This document shows, piece after piece, positions 33,499 through 42,055 of a DNA stretch of 64,000 bases; position 1 is the stretch's first letter, and every line of letters begins with the position of its first letter. The DNA comes from JAAGZL01 sp050291365 (lineage in GTDB: Bacteria > Pseudomonadota > Gammaproteobacteria > Chromatiales > Chromatiaceae): NCBI GenBank assembly GCA_050291365.1, contig JBNKJS010000027.1:1-64000 (forward strand), given 5' to 3'. Position numbers and translations under genes: made by a program. The notes beneath the pieces were generated by a model. The model made no database searches, was not told where the DNA came from, and worked only from the letters and a program-made list of their open reading frames with translations.

Positions 33499-34923
33499 TC
33501 AGACTGGTCCCTGGTAGGTTGCTCCCTGTTTGCCATCCTTGGGTGCCTTGTACCAGCTTAGCTTCTTCTGCAGATTTACTACTTCACCAACTATTATGAG
33601 TGTCGGAGGCTTCGGTTGCTCCCTCTCTATCAATTCCTGAATGTTAGACAGGGTGCCAGTGATAACCCGTTGTTTCTCTGTGGTTCCCTGCTGCACCAGT
33701 GCTACCGGCATCTCCGGGGATACGCCGCGGTCTATCAGCTCCTTGGAGATTATAGGCATACCGCGCAGCCCCATGTAGAAGACAACGGTCTGATTGGCCT
33801 GGGCTAGGTGCTCCCAGTTTAGATTAATGGTTCCATCTTTCAGATGCCCAGTTACAAATGTGACTGACTGGGCATAATCACGATGGGTCAGTGGAATACC
33901 TGCATACGCAGCGCAGCCTGATGCTGCGGTAACGGCTGGTACTACCTGGAAGGGGATACCCTGTTCCGCCAGGGTGTCGATCTCCTCGCCTCCGCGACCG
34001 AAGATAAATGGATCACCGCCCTTGAGCCGCACCACCCGTTTCCCCTCTTTGGCCAGTTTTGCCAGCAGTTCATTGATCTCCTCCTGGCGCATGGCGTGGT
34101 TGTCGCGCTCTTTGCCTACATAGATACGTTCGGCGTCGCGACGGGTCATCTCCAGGACCGCCTTGGCCACCAAACGGTCATATACCACTACATCGGCCTG
34201 CTGCATCAGGCGCAGGGCGCGGAACGTGAGCAGATCAGGGTCGCCGGGACCTCCCCCTACCAGATATACCTCACCCATGGCTCCAGCCGGATCTGTGCTC
34301 TCCAGAACCTTGTTCATGACTACATCTGCCTCTTCCATATGGCCAGAGAATACCCTTTCGGCCACACCGCTGCGCAGTACATTCTCCCAGAATATCTTGC
34401 GGTCTCTGGGGTCGGTAAAGCGCTGTTTTACCTTTTCCCGGAAGCGTTTGGCCAGATCTGCCAATCGTCCATAACCGGCTGGAATCAGCGATTCAAGACG
34501 ACTCCTCATAAGGCGTGCCAGTACCGGAGAGGAGCCTCCTGTGGATACGGCAACCACCAAAGGGGAGCGATCTACGATAGATGGCATGATAAAGCTGCAG
34601 AGTTCAGGCTGATCTACCACATTCACCGGTAGTTGCCTTTTCTGGGCATCCTCAGAGACTCTGCGGTTTACCTCAGAGTTGTCTGTGGCTGCATAGACCA
34701 GGGCGCAGGCTTCAAGATCTCCATCCTGATACTCTCTCTGCTCATGTTCTATAGATCCATCTTCCTGCATGGTCTTAAGATTTGGGCAGATCTCAGGAGC
34801 TATAACCCTGACATTCGCATTTGCTTGCAGCAGCAGAGAAACCTTACGGGCGGCAACGTCACCACCACCGACTACCAGGGCGGTTTTGTTGCATACATCT
34901 AGAAATATCGGCAGAAAGTCCAT
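33499..34923 (-). CDS. cysG: CysG, siroheme synthase (trifunctional)
   Basis: A 474-residue enzyme that converts uroporphyrinogen III to siroheme, the cofactor of sulfite and nitrite reductases. The N-terminal dehydrogenase/ferrochelatase half (about residues 1-215) starts MDFLPIFLDVCNKTALVVGGGDVAARK and contains VSTGGSSPVLARLMR. The C-terminal methyltransferase half (about 218-460) has VYLVGGGPGDPDLLTFRALR, VVRLKGGDPFIFGRGGEE and AYAGIPLTHRD. Length matches E. coli CysG (457), with a slight C-terminal extension. In a sulfur oxidizer siroheme also serves reverse dissimilatory sulfite reductase. Confidence 0.97.
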   Translation of the reverse strand: MDFLPIFLDVCNKTALVVGGGDVAARKVSLLLQANANVRVIAPEICPNLKTMQEDGSIEHEQREYQDGDLEACALVYAATDNSEVNRRVSEDAQKRQLPVNVVDQPELCSFIMPSIVDRSPLVVAVSTGGSSPVLARLMRSRLESLIPAGYGRLADLAKRFREKVKQRFTDPRDRKIFWENVLRSGVAERVFSGHMEEADVVMNKVLESTDPAGAMGEVYLVGGGPGDPDLLTFRALRLMQQADVVVYDRLVAKAVLEMTRRDAERIYVGKERDNHAMRQEEINELLAKLAKEGKRVVRLKGGDPFIFGRGGEEIDTLAEQGIPFQVVPAVTAASGCAAYAGIPLTHRDYAQSVTFVTGHLKDGTINLNWEHLAQANQTVVFYMGLRGMPIISKELIDRGVSPEMPVALVQQGTTEKQRVITGTLSNIQELIEREQPKPPTLIIVGEVVNLQKKLSWYKAPKDGKQGATYQGPV

Positions 34924-35093
34924 ATATCTTATGTCGTTATGGTTGAGGGCGAGACTCTATCATGAGGGGGTGATAGGCCACAATCAGTAACTATATAGGG
35001 CAATAAAAAAAGTTAAATAGCATTGGTTTTATAGTATATATAAAATAATTAGAATATACTAATAGAGTATTAACATTATCATGGTGGTCTAAA

Positions 35094-35429
35094 GTGGTTA
35101 AAGAGATAGATAGTCTTGAGCTGAATGAAAAGCTTACAACAGACGACAATACAATTTTACTTGATATTCGAGGTGCAAACGAGCTGCTGCAGGGGATTCT
35201 CCCTGGATCGCAGCACCTTCCTATGCATGTGCTTCCTCTGCGCATATCTGAGTTCCCTAAGGATAAAGATATTGTGCTTTATTGCCGCAGTGGGGCTAGA
35301 TCCTACAACGCCTGTTACTTTTTGAAGCAGCAGGGCTATGAAAATGTTATAAACTTGCGTGGTGGCATCATGGATTGGGCACAAAAAGGCCTTGATATCG
35401 AGCTTCCATCTCAGGCCTGTTGCGGTTAA
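35094..35429 (+). CDS. Rhodanese of the rhd-tusA-dsrE2 sulfur transfer cluster
   Basis: A 111-residue cytoplasmic rhodanese. The domain covers almost the whole protein (ILLDIRGANELLQGILPGSQHLP) and the persulfide loop is CRSGARS (about residues 64-70). The tail ends QACCG, adding a Cys pair. It starts at GTG because no in-frame ATG is available. It is followed by tusA and dsrE2, the trio known from purple sulfur bacteria, in which the rhodanese loads sulfur onto TusA for oxidation in the cytoplasm. Confidence 0.9.
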   Translation: MVKEIDSLELNEKLTTDDNTILLDIRGANELLQGILPGSQHLPMHVLPLRISEFPKDKDIVLYCRSGARSYNACYFLKQQGYENVINLRGGIMDWAQKGLDIELPSQACCG

Positions 35430-35531
35430 TCCATATCCTGTTGCGGTCGAGCGCTTGCGTTTAACGTAAAGTTCGAATATAAGTTACAGCTTAATTATTT
35501 AAAGCTAACCGATATTAAAGTGGAGAATGAC

Positions 35532-35762
35532 ATGGCTGATTTTGATCAAGAACTGGATGCAAGTGGACTGAACTGCCCTCTACCAATCCTGCGTGCAAAA
35601 AAGACCCTGAACGGTATGGAGTCCGGAAAAGTACTACATATCATCGCTACAGACCCTGGTTCAGTGAAGGACTTTGAGGCCTTTGCCAAGCAGACCGGCA
35701 ATGAGCTGATGTCATCTACTGAAGAAGGCGGCAAGTTTAATTTCTTGATGAAAAAGGTCTGA
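35532..35762 (+). CDS. tusA: TusA-family sulfur carrier protein
   Basis: A 76-residue carrier. The family motif CPLPILRAKK (near residue 13) holds the Cys that accepts the persulfide. DPGSVKDFEAFAKQTGNEL is the usual central part. The ATG at 35532 has GGAGAAT 6 bases upstream and is preferred over a GTG at 35520. It lies between the rhodanese and dsrE2 genes; in this setting TusA is a sulfur donor for dissimilatory oxidation rather than tRNA thiolation, by analogy with Allochromatium. Confidence 0.94.
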   Translation: MADFDQELDASGLNCPLPILRAKKTLNGMESGKVLHIIATDPGSVKDFEAFAKQTGNELMSSTEEGGKFNFLMKKV

Positions 35763-35807
35763 TCAATCGATCAGGTAAGCCGCACTGAACCATAAGGGGA
35801 TGTCAAG

Positions 35808-36287
35808 TTGGAACAGAAAAAACTAGCTATTATTGCGACCAAAGGGTCGCTGGATTGGGCATATCCGCCTTTTATTCTTGCCAGCACCGCTGCAGCCCTC
35901 GGCTATGAAGTAGAGATTTTCTTTACCTTCTACGGATTGCAGCTACTGCGCAAAAAGCTGAATCTGGAAGTAACTCCACTGGGAAATCCAGGAATGCCGA
36001 TGCCACTGGGTATGGATAAGTGGTTTCCAGTGCTAGGAACAGCACTTCCAGGCATGCAGACCATGATGACCGCCATGATGAAGAAAAAGATGGCGGACAA
36101 GGGTGTTGCCAGCATCGGAGAGCTGCGTGAACTGGCGCTGGAGGCAGACGTTAAAATGATCGCCTGCCAGATGACTGTAGACCTGTTTGATATGGATACA
36201 GCTGAATTCATGGATGAGGTGGAATACGCAGGTGCAGCTCGCTTCTTTGAGTTTGCCGGCGAAAGTGACATTTGTCTGTATATTTAA
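35808..36287 (+). CDS. dsrE2: DsrE2-type DsrE/F-like protein
   Basis: A 159-residue protein of the DsrE2 group. LAIIATKGSLDWAYPPFILASTAAALG at the N-terminus (read in parts) and MIACQMTVDLFDM near residue 125 are the group's conserved parts; the Cys in IACQMT is the expected sulfur-binding residue. Hydrophobic segments about residues 12-30 and 35-50 agree with membrane association. The TTG start at 35808 has AGGGGA 8 bases upstream. It completes the rhd-tusA-dsrE2 set; its precise step is unsettled, probably sulfur storage or transfer at the membrane. Confidence 0.88.
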   Translation: MEQKKLAIIATKGSLDWAYPPFILASTAAALGYEVEIFFTFYGLQLLRKKLNLEVTPLGNPGMPMPLGMDKWFPVLGTALPGMQTMMTAMMKKKMADKGVASIGELRELALEADVKMIACQMTVDLFDMDTAEFMDEVEYAGAARFFEFAGESDICLYI

Positions 36288-36305
36288 TTCAGAACAGATA
36301 AATCA

Positions 36306-36343
36306 GAAAAAGGCACAGCCCTTCTTGGTCTGTGCCTTTTTTG
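36306..36343 (+). terminator. Terminator of the rhd-tusA-dsrE2 operon
   Basis: AGGCACAG and CTGTGCCT form an 8-bp stem flanked by a run of A and a run of T. It begins about 20 bases after the dsrE2 stop. The following gap to 36595 has an AT dinucleotide run (ATATATATAT near 36500) and no gene. Confidence 0.92.
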
Positions 36344-36595
36344 TTGCCGGGCGATAATGGTTTGCAGTGGAATCATCCGCAACCAGGAGCAAATTTATGG
36401 TGAATGTCTAATCCACTGACCTATAGTTTTCCCCCGAACAGGTAATACCTTCTTTTACCGAATCTCCTTGAAACACAGCATCTTGTATGCTTTGATTACA
36501 TATATATATATGCACATGAGTATTTCTTATTTAATTTAGCCGTGATATTGCCGATCTTAAGATTAATAAGGCATTATTCGGGGGCGGGTGTTTTG

Positions 36596-37462
36596 ATGAA
36601 GTGTGCACGCAACGCACTTGTTGCAGTGCTGGTATGCGGTGTTGTTGTACCCGTTCCAGTTTTAGCCGTGGATGATACCCTGGTAATGGGTGTTTTTCCG
36701 CGGCGGAATGTCAAAGTGACCCACCGTATGTTTGCCCCTCTGGCAAACCATCTTTCCCTGAAACTGGGACGTACAGTTAAGCTCAAGACCAGTAAGGATT
36801 TCAATGCCTTCTGGTCGGATCTGCATAAAAAAAAGTTTGATCTGGTCCATTTCAATCAATATCACTATGTGGTGGCCAATAAAAAGCTGGGATATGAGGC
36901 AATCGTAAAGAATGTTGAGTTTGGTGAGGATACTTTGTCTGGATCCCTTATGGTCAGGTCTGACAGTGGAATTAAGTCAATTGAGGATCTGCGTGGTAAG
37001 AAGGTACTGTTTGGCGGAGGTCCCCGCGCCATGATTAGTTACGTGGTTCCAACCTATCTGCTGCGTAGGGCTGGCCTTAAAAAGGGAGATTATATTGAGG
37101 CCTTTGCCAAGAATCCACCCAATGCCGTTATTTCTACCTTTCACAAGCAGGCTGATGTGGCGGGAATAGGCTCGGTTGTCAGCCGTCTGAAGATGGTGAC
37201 TCAAGTTATCGATATTGGCCAGATGGAGTATCTGATAAAAGGGGAGCCGCTAACACACCTGCCTTGGGCGGTGAAGGGAGATATGCCTGCGGAGACCAGG
37301 GTAAAGATCCAGAAGATCATGACAGGTTTGAATGAGACTGTTGCCGGACATGCGGTGCTTGACTCTATGGAGATGTCAGATATCCAACTTGTGGAAGATA
37401 GTGACTATGATCAGCATCGCAAAATAATAAACGAGGTGTATCCGGACGGGGGACCACAGTAA
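36596..37462 (+). CDS. PhnD-like periplasmic binding protein
   Basis: A 288-residue exported binding protein of the phosphate/phosphite/phosphonate (PhnD) family. The signal peptide is MKCARNALVAVLVCGVVVPVPVLA. The mature part has LVMGVFPRRNVKVTHRMFAPLANHL, FDLVHFNQYHYVVANKKLGYE and LRGKKVLFGGGPRAMISYVVP. No permease or ATPase genes are adjacent. The stop is followed after a single base by the GGDEF/EAL sensor gene, so this protein probably delivers ligand information to that sensor rather than feeding a transporter. The ATG at 36596 is preferred over a start at 36542 because it opens the signal peptide. Confidence 0.88.
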   Translation: MKCARNALVAVLVCGVVVPVPVLAVDDTLVMGVFPRRNVKVTHRMFAPLANHLSLKLGRTVKLKTSKDFNAFWSDLHKKKFDLVHFNQYHYVVANKKLGYEAIVKNVEFGEDTLSGSLMVRSDSGIKSIEDLRGKKVLFGGGPRAMISYVVPTYLLRRAGLKKGDYIEAFAKNPPNAVISTFHKQADVAGIGSVVSRLKMVTQVIDIGQMEYLIKGEPLTHLPWAVKGDMPAETRVKIQKIMTGLNETVAGHAVLDSMEMSDIQLVEDSDYDQHRKIINEVYPDGGPQ

Positions 37463-37463
37463 A

Positions 37464-39608
37464 TTGTCTATCTGGTTTAGAGGCCTGAGTGGTCAATTTG
37501 TTATTTTAGTGGCAACAATCCTTATTGTTGCCATGTTCGCCAACACCTATGTTCGCTATGGGGATGAGGTTGATCGGCATGTCTCCAATCTGACATCGCG
37601 GGGGGACTCTATAGGAAGTCTCTTGGCTGAGATAAGCGTGGAGCCATTGCTAACCTATGATCACGTTACTCTCTCCGCCTATACCAGAGACGCAGGTCTG
37701 CAACAGTATGTTGCCTATGTGGCAATACAAGATGCTGAAGGTCAAATCATAACCAGTCACTTAAATGATTCTAACCCATTGGTAGAGGCCGCTTTAGCCT
37801 CTGGTTCATATGAAGAGATAGCTAAGAAGGTCGATGTTTTAAAAAACTTTGACCGTCTCATTTCTCTGCAACTACCTGTCAGTTTCGAAAAGCGTCAATT
37901 GGGCCATGTTTTGGTGGGTATAGACCCTAGTGATGCCTATAAAAAAACAAGGGAAAATTTGCTGATACAGATTTTTGTAAACGGCGCTATTGCGATTGCT
38001 GTTGGTCTGGCTATCTTGATTACATTCCGTTATCGCGTTCTCTCCAGAATACAAGAGCTGGTACGTGGTACCGACAAACTGGCTATGTTTGATCTTGATC
38101 AGCATGTATCTGTATCAGGCCAGGATGAACTTACGGAGCTTGCTCGGTCCTTTAACCATATGGCTGAAGAGTTAAAGGTGGCTATACAGCAAAAAGAACA
38201 GGCAATGGATGAGACTGAACGTTTGAATGAGAGCCTTGAGCTGAGGGTCGCGGAACGTTCAGCGGAGCTCTGTAGCCTCAATGCAGAGCTAGCACATCAG
38301 ACTATGCATGATGCTCTTACCGGGTTACCAAATCGAGTCCTGATAATCGATCGATTGCAGAGTGCCATTATTCAGGCAAAACGTAACCACAGCCGTGCGG
38401 TAGTTTTTATCCTGGATCTGAATCAATTCAAAGATGTGAATGACACCTTAGGCCATCCTACGGGCGATCTTATTTTGGAGGAGTTGGGACGGCGGCTTCC
38501 CAATGCACTGCGTGAGGGGGACACCATAGGTAGGCTGGGGGGTGATGAGTTTGCCTTGGTTCTGCCTGATACTAATGAAAGCGGGGCCTGGGAAGTTGCT
38601 AGAAAGCTATTGGATGAATTTGTCCCGCCATTTGTGGTAAATGATCATAATTTAGTTGTAGATGCCAGTCTTGGCATGGCTATTTTCCCTGATCATGGCG
38701 AGGATGATGCCACACTTCTAAGGCGTGCAGACGTGGCTATGTATGCGGCTAAGAAAGGCGAAGAGCGTATTGCCGTCTATAGTCCTGAGGTGGATACTTT
38801 TAGCGTAGAGCGTCTAGCACTGATGGCTGATCTACGCCACGCTATCGAATCTGATCAGCTAAAGCTCTACTACCAACCCATTATTGAATTGAAGACCGGC
38901 AAGGTTGCTCGGGCTGAAGCGTTGGCTCGCTGGAACCATCCGGTAAAGGGAATGATCCCGCCTGATCTCTTCATTAATATGGCTGAGAGTGCAGGCCTGA
39001 TTAAACCACTGACTGACTGGGTAGTGCGCAGCGCGATTAATCAGCTCGCTAAATGGGAAAGTGAAGGGATTGATATGCAGGTGTCGGTTAATCTTTCCGT
39101 GAGAAATCTGCTAGATCACACGCTTCCTGAACGTATGAAACAACTCTGCAGTGATAGTAATGTGCCCTGTGACCGTCTTAAGTGCGAGATAACAGAAAAT
39201 GACCTGATGGCCAATCCAGAGCTGGTGATGAATACTCTGAATCATCCTGCTATGGAGGATATCGACTTCTCTATTGATGACTTTGGTACCGGCTACTCTT
39301 CTCTCAGCTATCTGAAAAGGCTGCCTGTGCAAGAGGTAAAGATAGACCGCTCTTTTGTAACCGACATGCTCAAAGATAGTGACGACGCCACCATTGTTCG
39401 TTCCACCATTGAGCTTGCGCATAATCTAGGGTTAAGGGTAGTAGCGGAGGGCGTGGAAGATATTGAGACCATGATCCAGCTCCAGGTACTCAATTGTGAT
39501 TATGCCCAAGGCTATCATTTTCTCAGGCCGGTGCCGCCCAATGAGTTAAAGAGTGCCATTGCTATGATTCAGGAGGCGGCAACCCCCAGGTTTGTCGTCT
39601 ATAAATGA
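37464..39608 (+). CDS. Membrane sensor diguanylate cyclase/phosphodiesterase (HAMP-GGDEF-EAL)
   Basis: A 714-residue c-di-GMP enzyme. Two membrane helices (about 10-30 and 172-190) enclose a periplasmic sensor region. Then come HAMP (about 192-245), a coiled coil, GGDEF (about 279-440, motif GGDEF intact at about 359) and EAL (about 455-705, with AEALARWNHP, DDFGTGYSS and VKIDRSFV intact). Both halves therefore look catalytic. The start is a TTG one base after the stop of the PhnD-like gene, with GGGGGA upstream, so the pair is co-translated. The periplasmic domain plausibly contacts the binding protein. Confidence 0.95.
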   Translation: MSIWFRGLSGQFVILVATILIVAMFANTYVRYGDEVDRHVSNLTSRGDSIGSLLAEISVEPLLTYDHVTLSAYTRDAGLQQYVAYVAIQDAEGQIITSHLNDSNPLVEAALASGSYEEIAKKVDVLKNFDRLISLQLPVSFEKRQLGHVLVGIDPSDAYKKTRENLLIQIFVNGAIAIAVGLAILITFRYRVLSRIQELVRGTDKLAMFDLDQHVSVSGQDELTELARSFNHMAEELKVAIQQKEQAMDETERLNESLELRVAERSAELCSLNAELAHQTMHDALTGLPNRVLIIDRLQSAIIQAKRNHSRAVVFILDLNQFKDVNDTLGHPTGDLILEELGRRLPNALREGDTIGRLGGDEFALVLPDTNESGAWEVARKLLDEFVPPFVVNDHNLVVDASLGMAIFPDHGEDDATLLRRADVAMYAAKKGEERIAVYSPEVDTFSVERLALMADLRHAIESDQLKLYYQPIIELKTGKVARAEALARWNHPVKGMIPPDLFINMAESAGLIKPLTDWVVRSAINQLAKWESEGIDMQVSVNLSVRNLLDHTLPERMKQLCSDSNVPCDRLKCEITENDLMANPELVMNTLNHPAMEDIDFSIDDFGTGYSSLSYLKRLPVQEVKIDRSFVTDMLKDSDDATIVRSTIELAHNLGLRVVAEGVEDIETMIQLQVLNCDYAQGYHFLRPVPPNELKSAIAMIQEAATPRFVVYK

Positions 39609-39637
39609 TTTAATAGGGTGATCGGCGTCTACAGTTA

Positions 39638-39943
39638 CTAATCCCGAATATGCTCCACCACGCCGTTCTCGTCCGGTGTTCCCCATTTGCGGTTGCGGTT
39701 GATTTCGAGTTTTTGGTAGCAGGATTCAATCAGGCCATCCGCGCTGCCGCCGGCCATGCGGTAGGCATCAAGCAGGAGTATTAAACAATCGGCATACTCC
39801 ATCCTGTCGTTCGGCGCTGCAATTAGTTCCTGTACCTCTTTGGACAGATGGTTCAAGGGGATATCCGCAGGACGTCCTGCGCCAAAGGTGGCGTCAGACC
39901 AGTTGGCTATTTCATCCTGTAGTTGTTGTATGCGGCTACTCAT
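39638..39943 (-). CDS. MazG-like nucleotide pyrophosphohydrolase (DUF550)
   Basis: A 101-residue all-alpha hydrolase of the DUF550/dATP-dGTP diphosphohydrolase type. The metal-binding residues are in KEVQELI (about residues 35-41) and EYADCLILLLDA (about 49-60), the ExxE and ExxD pairs of the MazG fold. The C-terminus KLEINRNRKWGTPDENGVVEHIRD is characteristic. The start overlaps the end of the ABC transporter gene by 4 bases, so it is co-translated with that gene. Substrate is inferred from the family. Confidence 0.9.
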   Translation of the reverse strand: MSSRIQQLQDEIANWSDATFGAGRPADIPLNHLSKEVQELIAAPNDRMEYADCLILLLDAYRMAGGSADGLIESCYQKLEINRNRKWGTPDENGVVEHIRD

Positions 39944-41772
39944 GATTCCTGATGGCCGTAAAGCGATGTATATAGTCCGTTGTTTTGAATCAGTTCGTCA
40001 TGGCGACCCTCTTCCACGATACGTCCATCCTCAAATACCAGTACTCTATCGGCCTGTTTTACCGCGCTTAATCTATGGGCGATGATCAACGTGGTGCGTC
40101 CCTGCAGGAATAGTTGCATAGCGGTATGGAGTCTGCCCTCAGTTGCGGTGTCCAGGGATGATGTGGCCTCATCCAGGATCACAACTTTGGGGTCACTTAA
40201 CACCATGCGTGCCACTGCCAGACGTTGTCGTTGTCCGCCCGATAGGCGTATGCCGTAACGGCCTATTACTGTATCCAGTTGGTTATCCATATCCCGGATG
40301 ATATCTGCTAATTGGGCTATCTCCAGGGCATGCCAGAGCATTTCATCTTCGATCTTCTGCCCCAGGGTTAGATTCATGCGGATTGTATCGTTGAACAGAG
40401 CAGGGTGTTGCAGTACGGTTGCTACATTGTCTCGTACTACATCCATGCCTATCTCAGAGACAGGTACGCCATCAAAGCTTATCTCTCCAGAGTTGGGCGG
40501 ATATAGGCCGAGTATCACCTGTACCATTGTGGTCTTGCCGCCGCCGCTGGCCCCGACCAGTGCAACCTTTTCCCCGGCCGCTATATTCAGACTGATGTCA
40601 TTGAGTACCAGCGGTCCGTCACCATAGCTGAAAGAGACACTCTTCACCTGTAGATCGGTGGTGGTCTTGCCGTCGAATGGATCCTTGCTGTGGGGATATA
40701 TCGGCTCTAGGTTTATTGCCAGAAGCTTATTGATACGCTCAAGTGCAGCCTGGGCTCCATTATAGGAATACTGGATGGCAAGCACTTCCTGCACAGGCCC
40801 CATCATGAACCAGAGGTAGGCGAATACCGCTAACATCTGGCCGATGCTGAGGTCAGAAAATAGCACCATGATCATACTGACGGCGCGGAATGTATCAAAC
40901 CCAAACAGGAATACTGTGAATGAGAGGCGTTGGGCCGCATCACTCTTCCAGGTGAAGGCCTTGGAGTGTTTACGCACATGGTCTGCCTGGTCGATGATGC
41001 GTGCAATATAGTGCCGCTCGCGGTTGCTGGCGCGGATCTGCTGGATTGCGTCCAGGGTCTCTGATAGGGATTCCTGGAATAGCTGATAGGCGCTGTTCTC
41101 CTGACGCTTAAGCTTTTTTACCTTGCGACCGAACATGGTGGTGATATAGATCACCAGTGGATTCAGGAATAGGATAAACATGGCTAGTTGCCAGTTCATC
41201 CAGATTAGTACAATGGCGGTTCCTATGATGCTGAGCAGGGCCACCAGAAATTTGGAGGTGGCTATACCGATGAATTGATCGATGGCATCTATGTCTGTGA
41301 CCATGTGTGATGCTACGGTGCCGCTGCCCATGGTCTCGTATTCAGACATGGATACCCGCTCCAGACGATGCAGCAGACTGCGCCTGATACGGAATGTAAT
41401 ATCCTTGGAGATCATGGTGAACTGGCGCATCTGCCACACCCCTAAAATCAGGGAGATCAGCCTCAGAAACAGGGTCAGAAAAAGTACCGCCAGGATATAT
41501 AGAATTGGCCCATGCCAGCTGGTTGGAAATATGCTGTTCATTGTGGCTACGGAGATGCCTGGTTTATCCAGTAGCACCTCATCCACCAGTAGGGGTATCA
41601 GTAGCGGTATGGGCACACTTACGGCTGCGCCCAGGATTGCTATTAAATTGGCTGCAATAAGCTCATGCCTTTTATGCAGGATCATGTTCAACAGCTCTTG
41701 CCAGCTATAGCTCTTTGAGCGTATCTCTTGTTTAGTCTCGGTTGTGGTTGTTTCTGTTGTCAGTTCAGTCAC
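39940..41772 (-). CDS. ABC transporter with fused membrane and ATPase domains (MsbA/LmrA type)
   Basis: A 610-residue half-transporter. Six membrane helices occupy about residues 25-330. The ATPase domain has Walker A GASGGGKTT (near residue 408), Q-loop VLQHPALFND, signature LSGGQRQRLAVAR and Walker B VVILDEATSSLD. Such proteins export lipids, peptides or drugs as dimers. The start is GTG; a Thr/Glu-rich leader (TELTTETTTTETKQE) precedes the first helix. The substrate is not visible. A TolC-like gene is divergent 280 bases away, which hints at, but does not prove, a shared export route. Confidence 0.93.
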   Translation of the reverse strand: MTELTTETTTTETKQEIRSKSYSWQELLNMILHKRHELIAANLIAILGAAVSVPIPLLIPLLVDEVLLDKPGISVATMNSIFPTSWHGPILYILAVLFLTLFLRLISLILGVWQMRQFTMISKDITFRIRRSLLHRLERVSMSEYETMGSGTVASHMVTDIDAIDQFIGIATSKFLVALLSIIGTAIVLIWMNWQLAMFILFLNPLVIYITTMFGRKVKKLKRQENSAYQLFQESLSETLDAIQQIRASNRERHYIARIIDQADHVRKHSKAFTWKSDAAQRLSFTVFLFGFDTFRAVSMIMVLFSDLSIGQMLAVFAYLWFMMGPVQEVLAIQYSYNGAQAALERINKLLAINLEPIYPHSKDPFDGKTTTDLQVKSVSFSYGDGPLVLNDISLNIAAGEKVALVGASGGGKTTMVQVILGLYPPNSGEISFDGVPVSEIGMDVVRDNVATVLQHPALFNDTIRMNLTLGQKIEDEMLWHALEIAQLADIIRDMDNQLDTVIGRYGIRLSGGQRQRLAVARMVLSDPKVVILDEATSSLDTATEGRLHTAMQLFLQGRTTLIIAHRLSAVKQADRVLVFEDGRIVEEGRHDELIQNNGLYTSLYGHQES

Positions 41773-42055
41773 TTCTGGTCTTCGGTAATGGGATTAATCA
41801 TTGGCGCTGGCGCCGGGAAGGGTGATCATGGACAATATTATGAGTTATGAGAGAGATGAATCATAGAGTCAGTTATACTATGTCGAGTCCAGGTTTCGCT
41901 AACAGGCATGCCACATGCGCTTGCCCAGGCTGAATTAGGTTGTGTTTTGTGACAATGATTCAATCTTTGGTTATACGAGATGAATGAAAAGCTCTTTGTT
42001 AGGAAAATGCTGTAAGAATCTGTATAATAAGGGCATTATCAATAGTGGAATTGGT

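Noticed and set aside
34096..34632. Open frame of 178 codons antisense to cysG
   Set aside because: Shadow of a well-supported gene, with no ribosome site and low-complexity translation.
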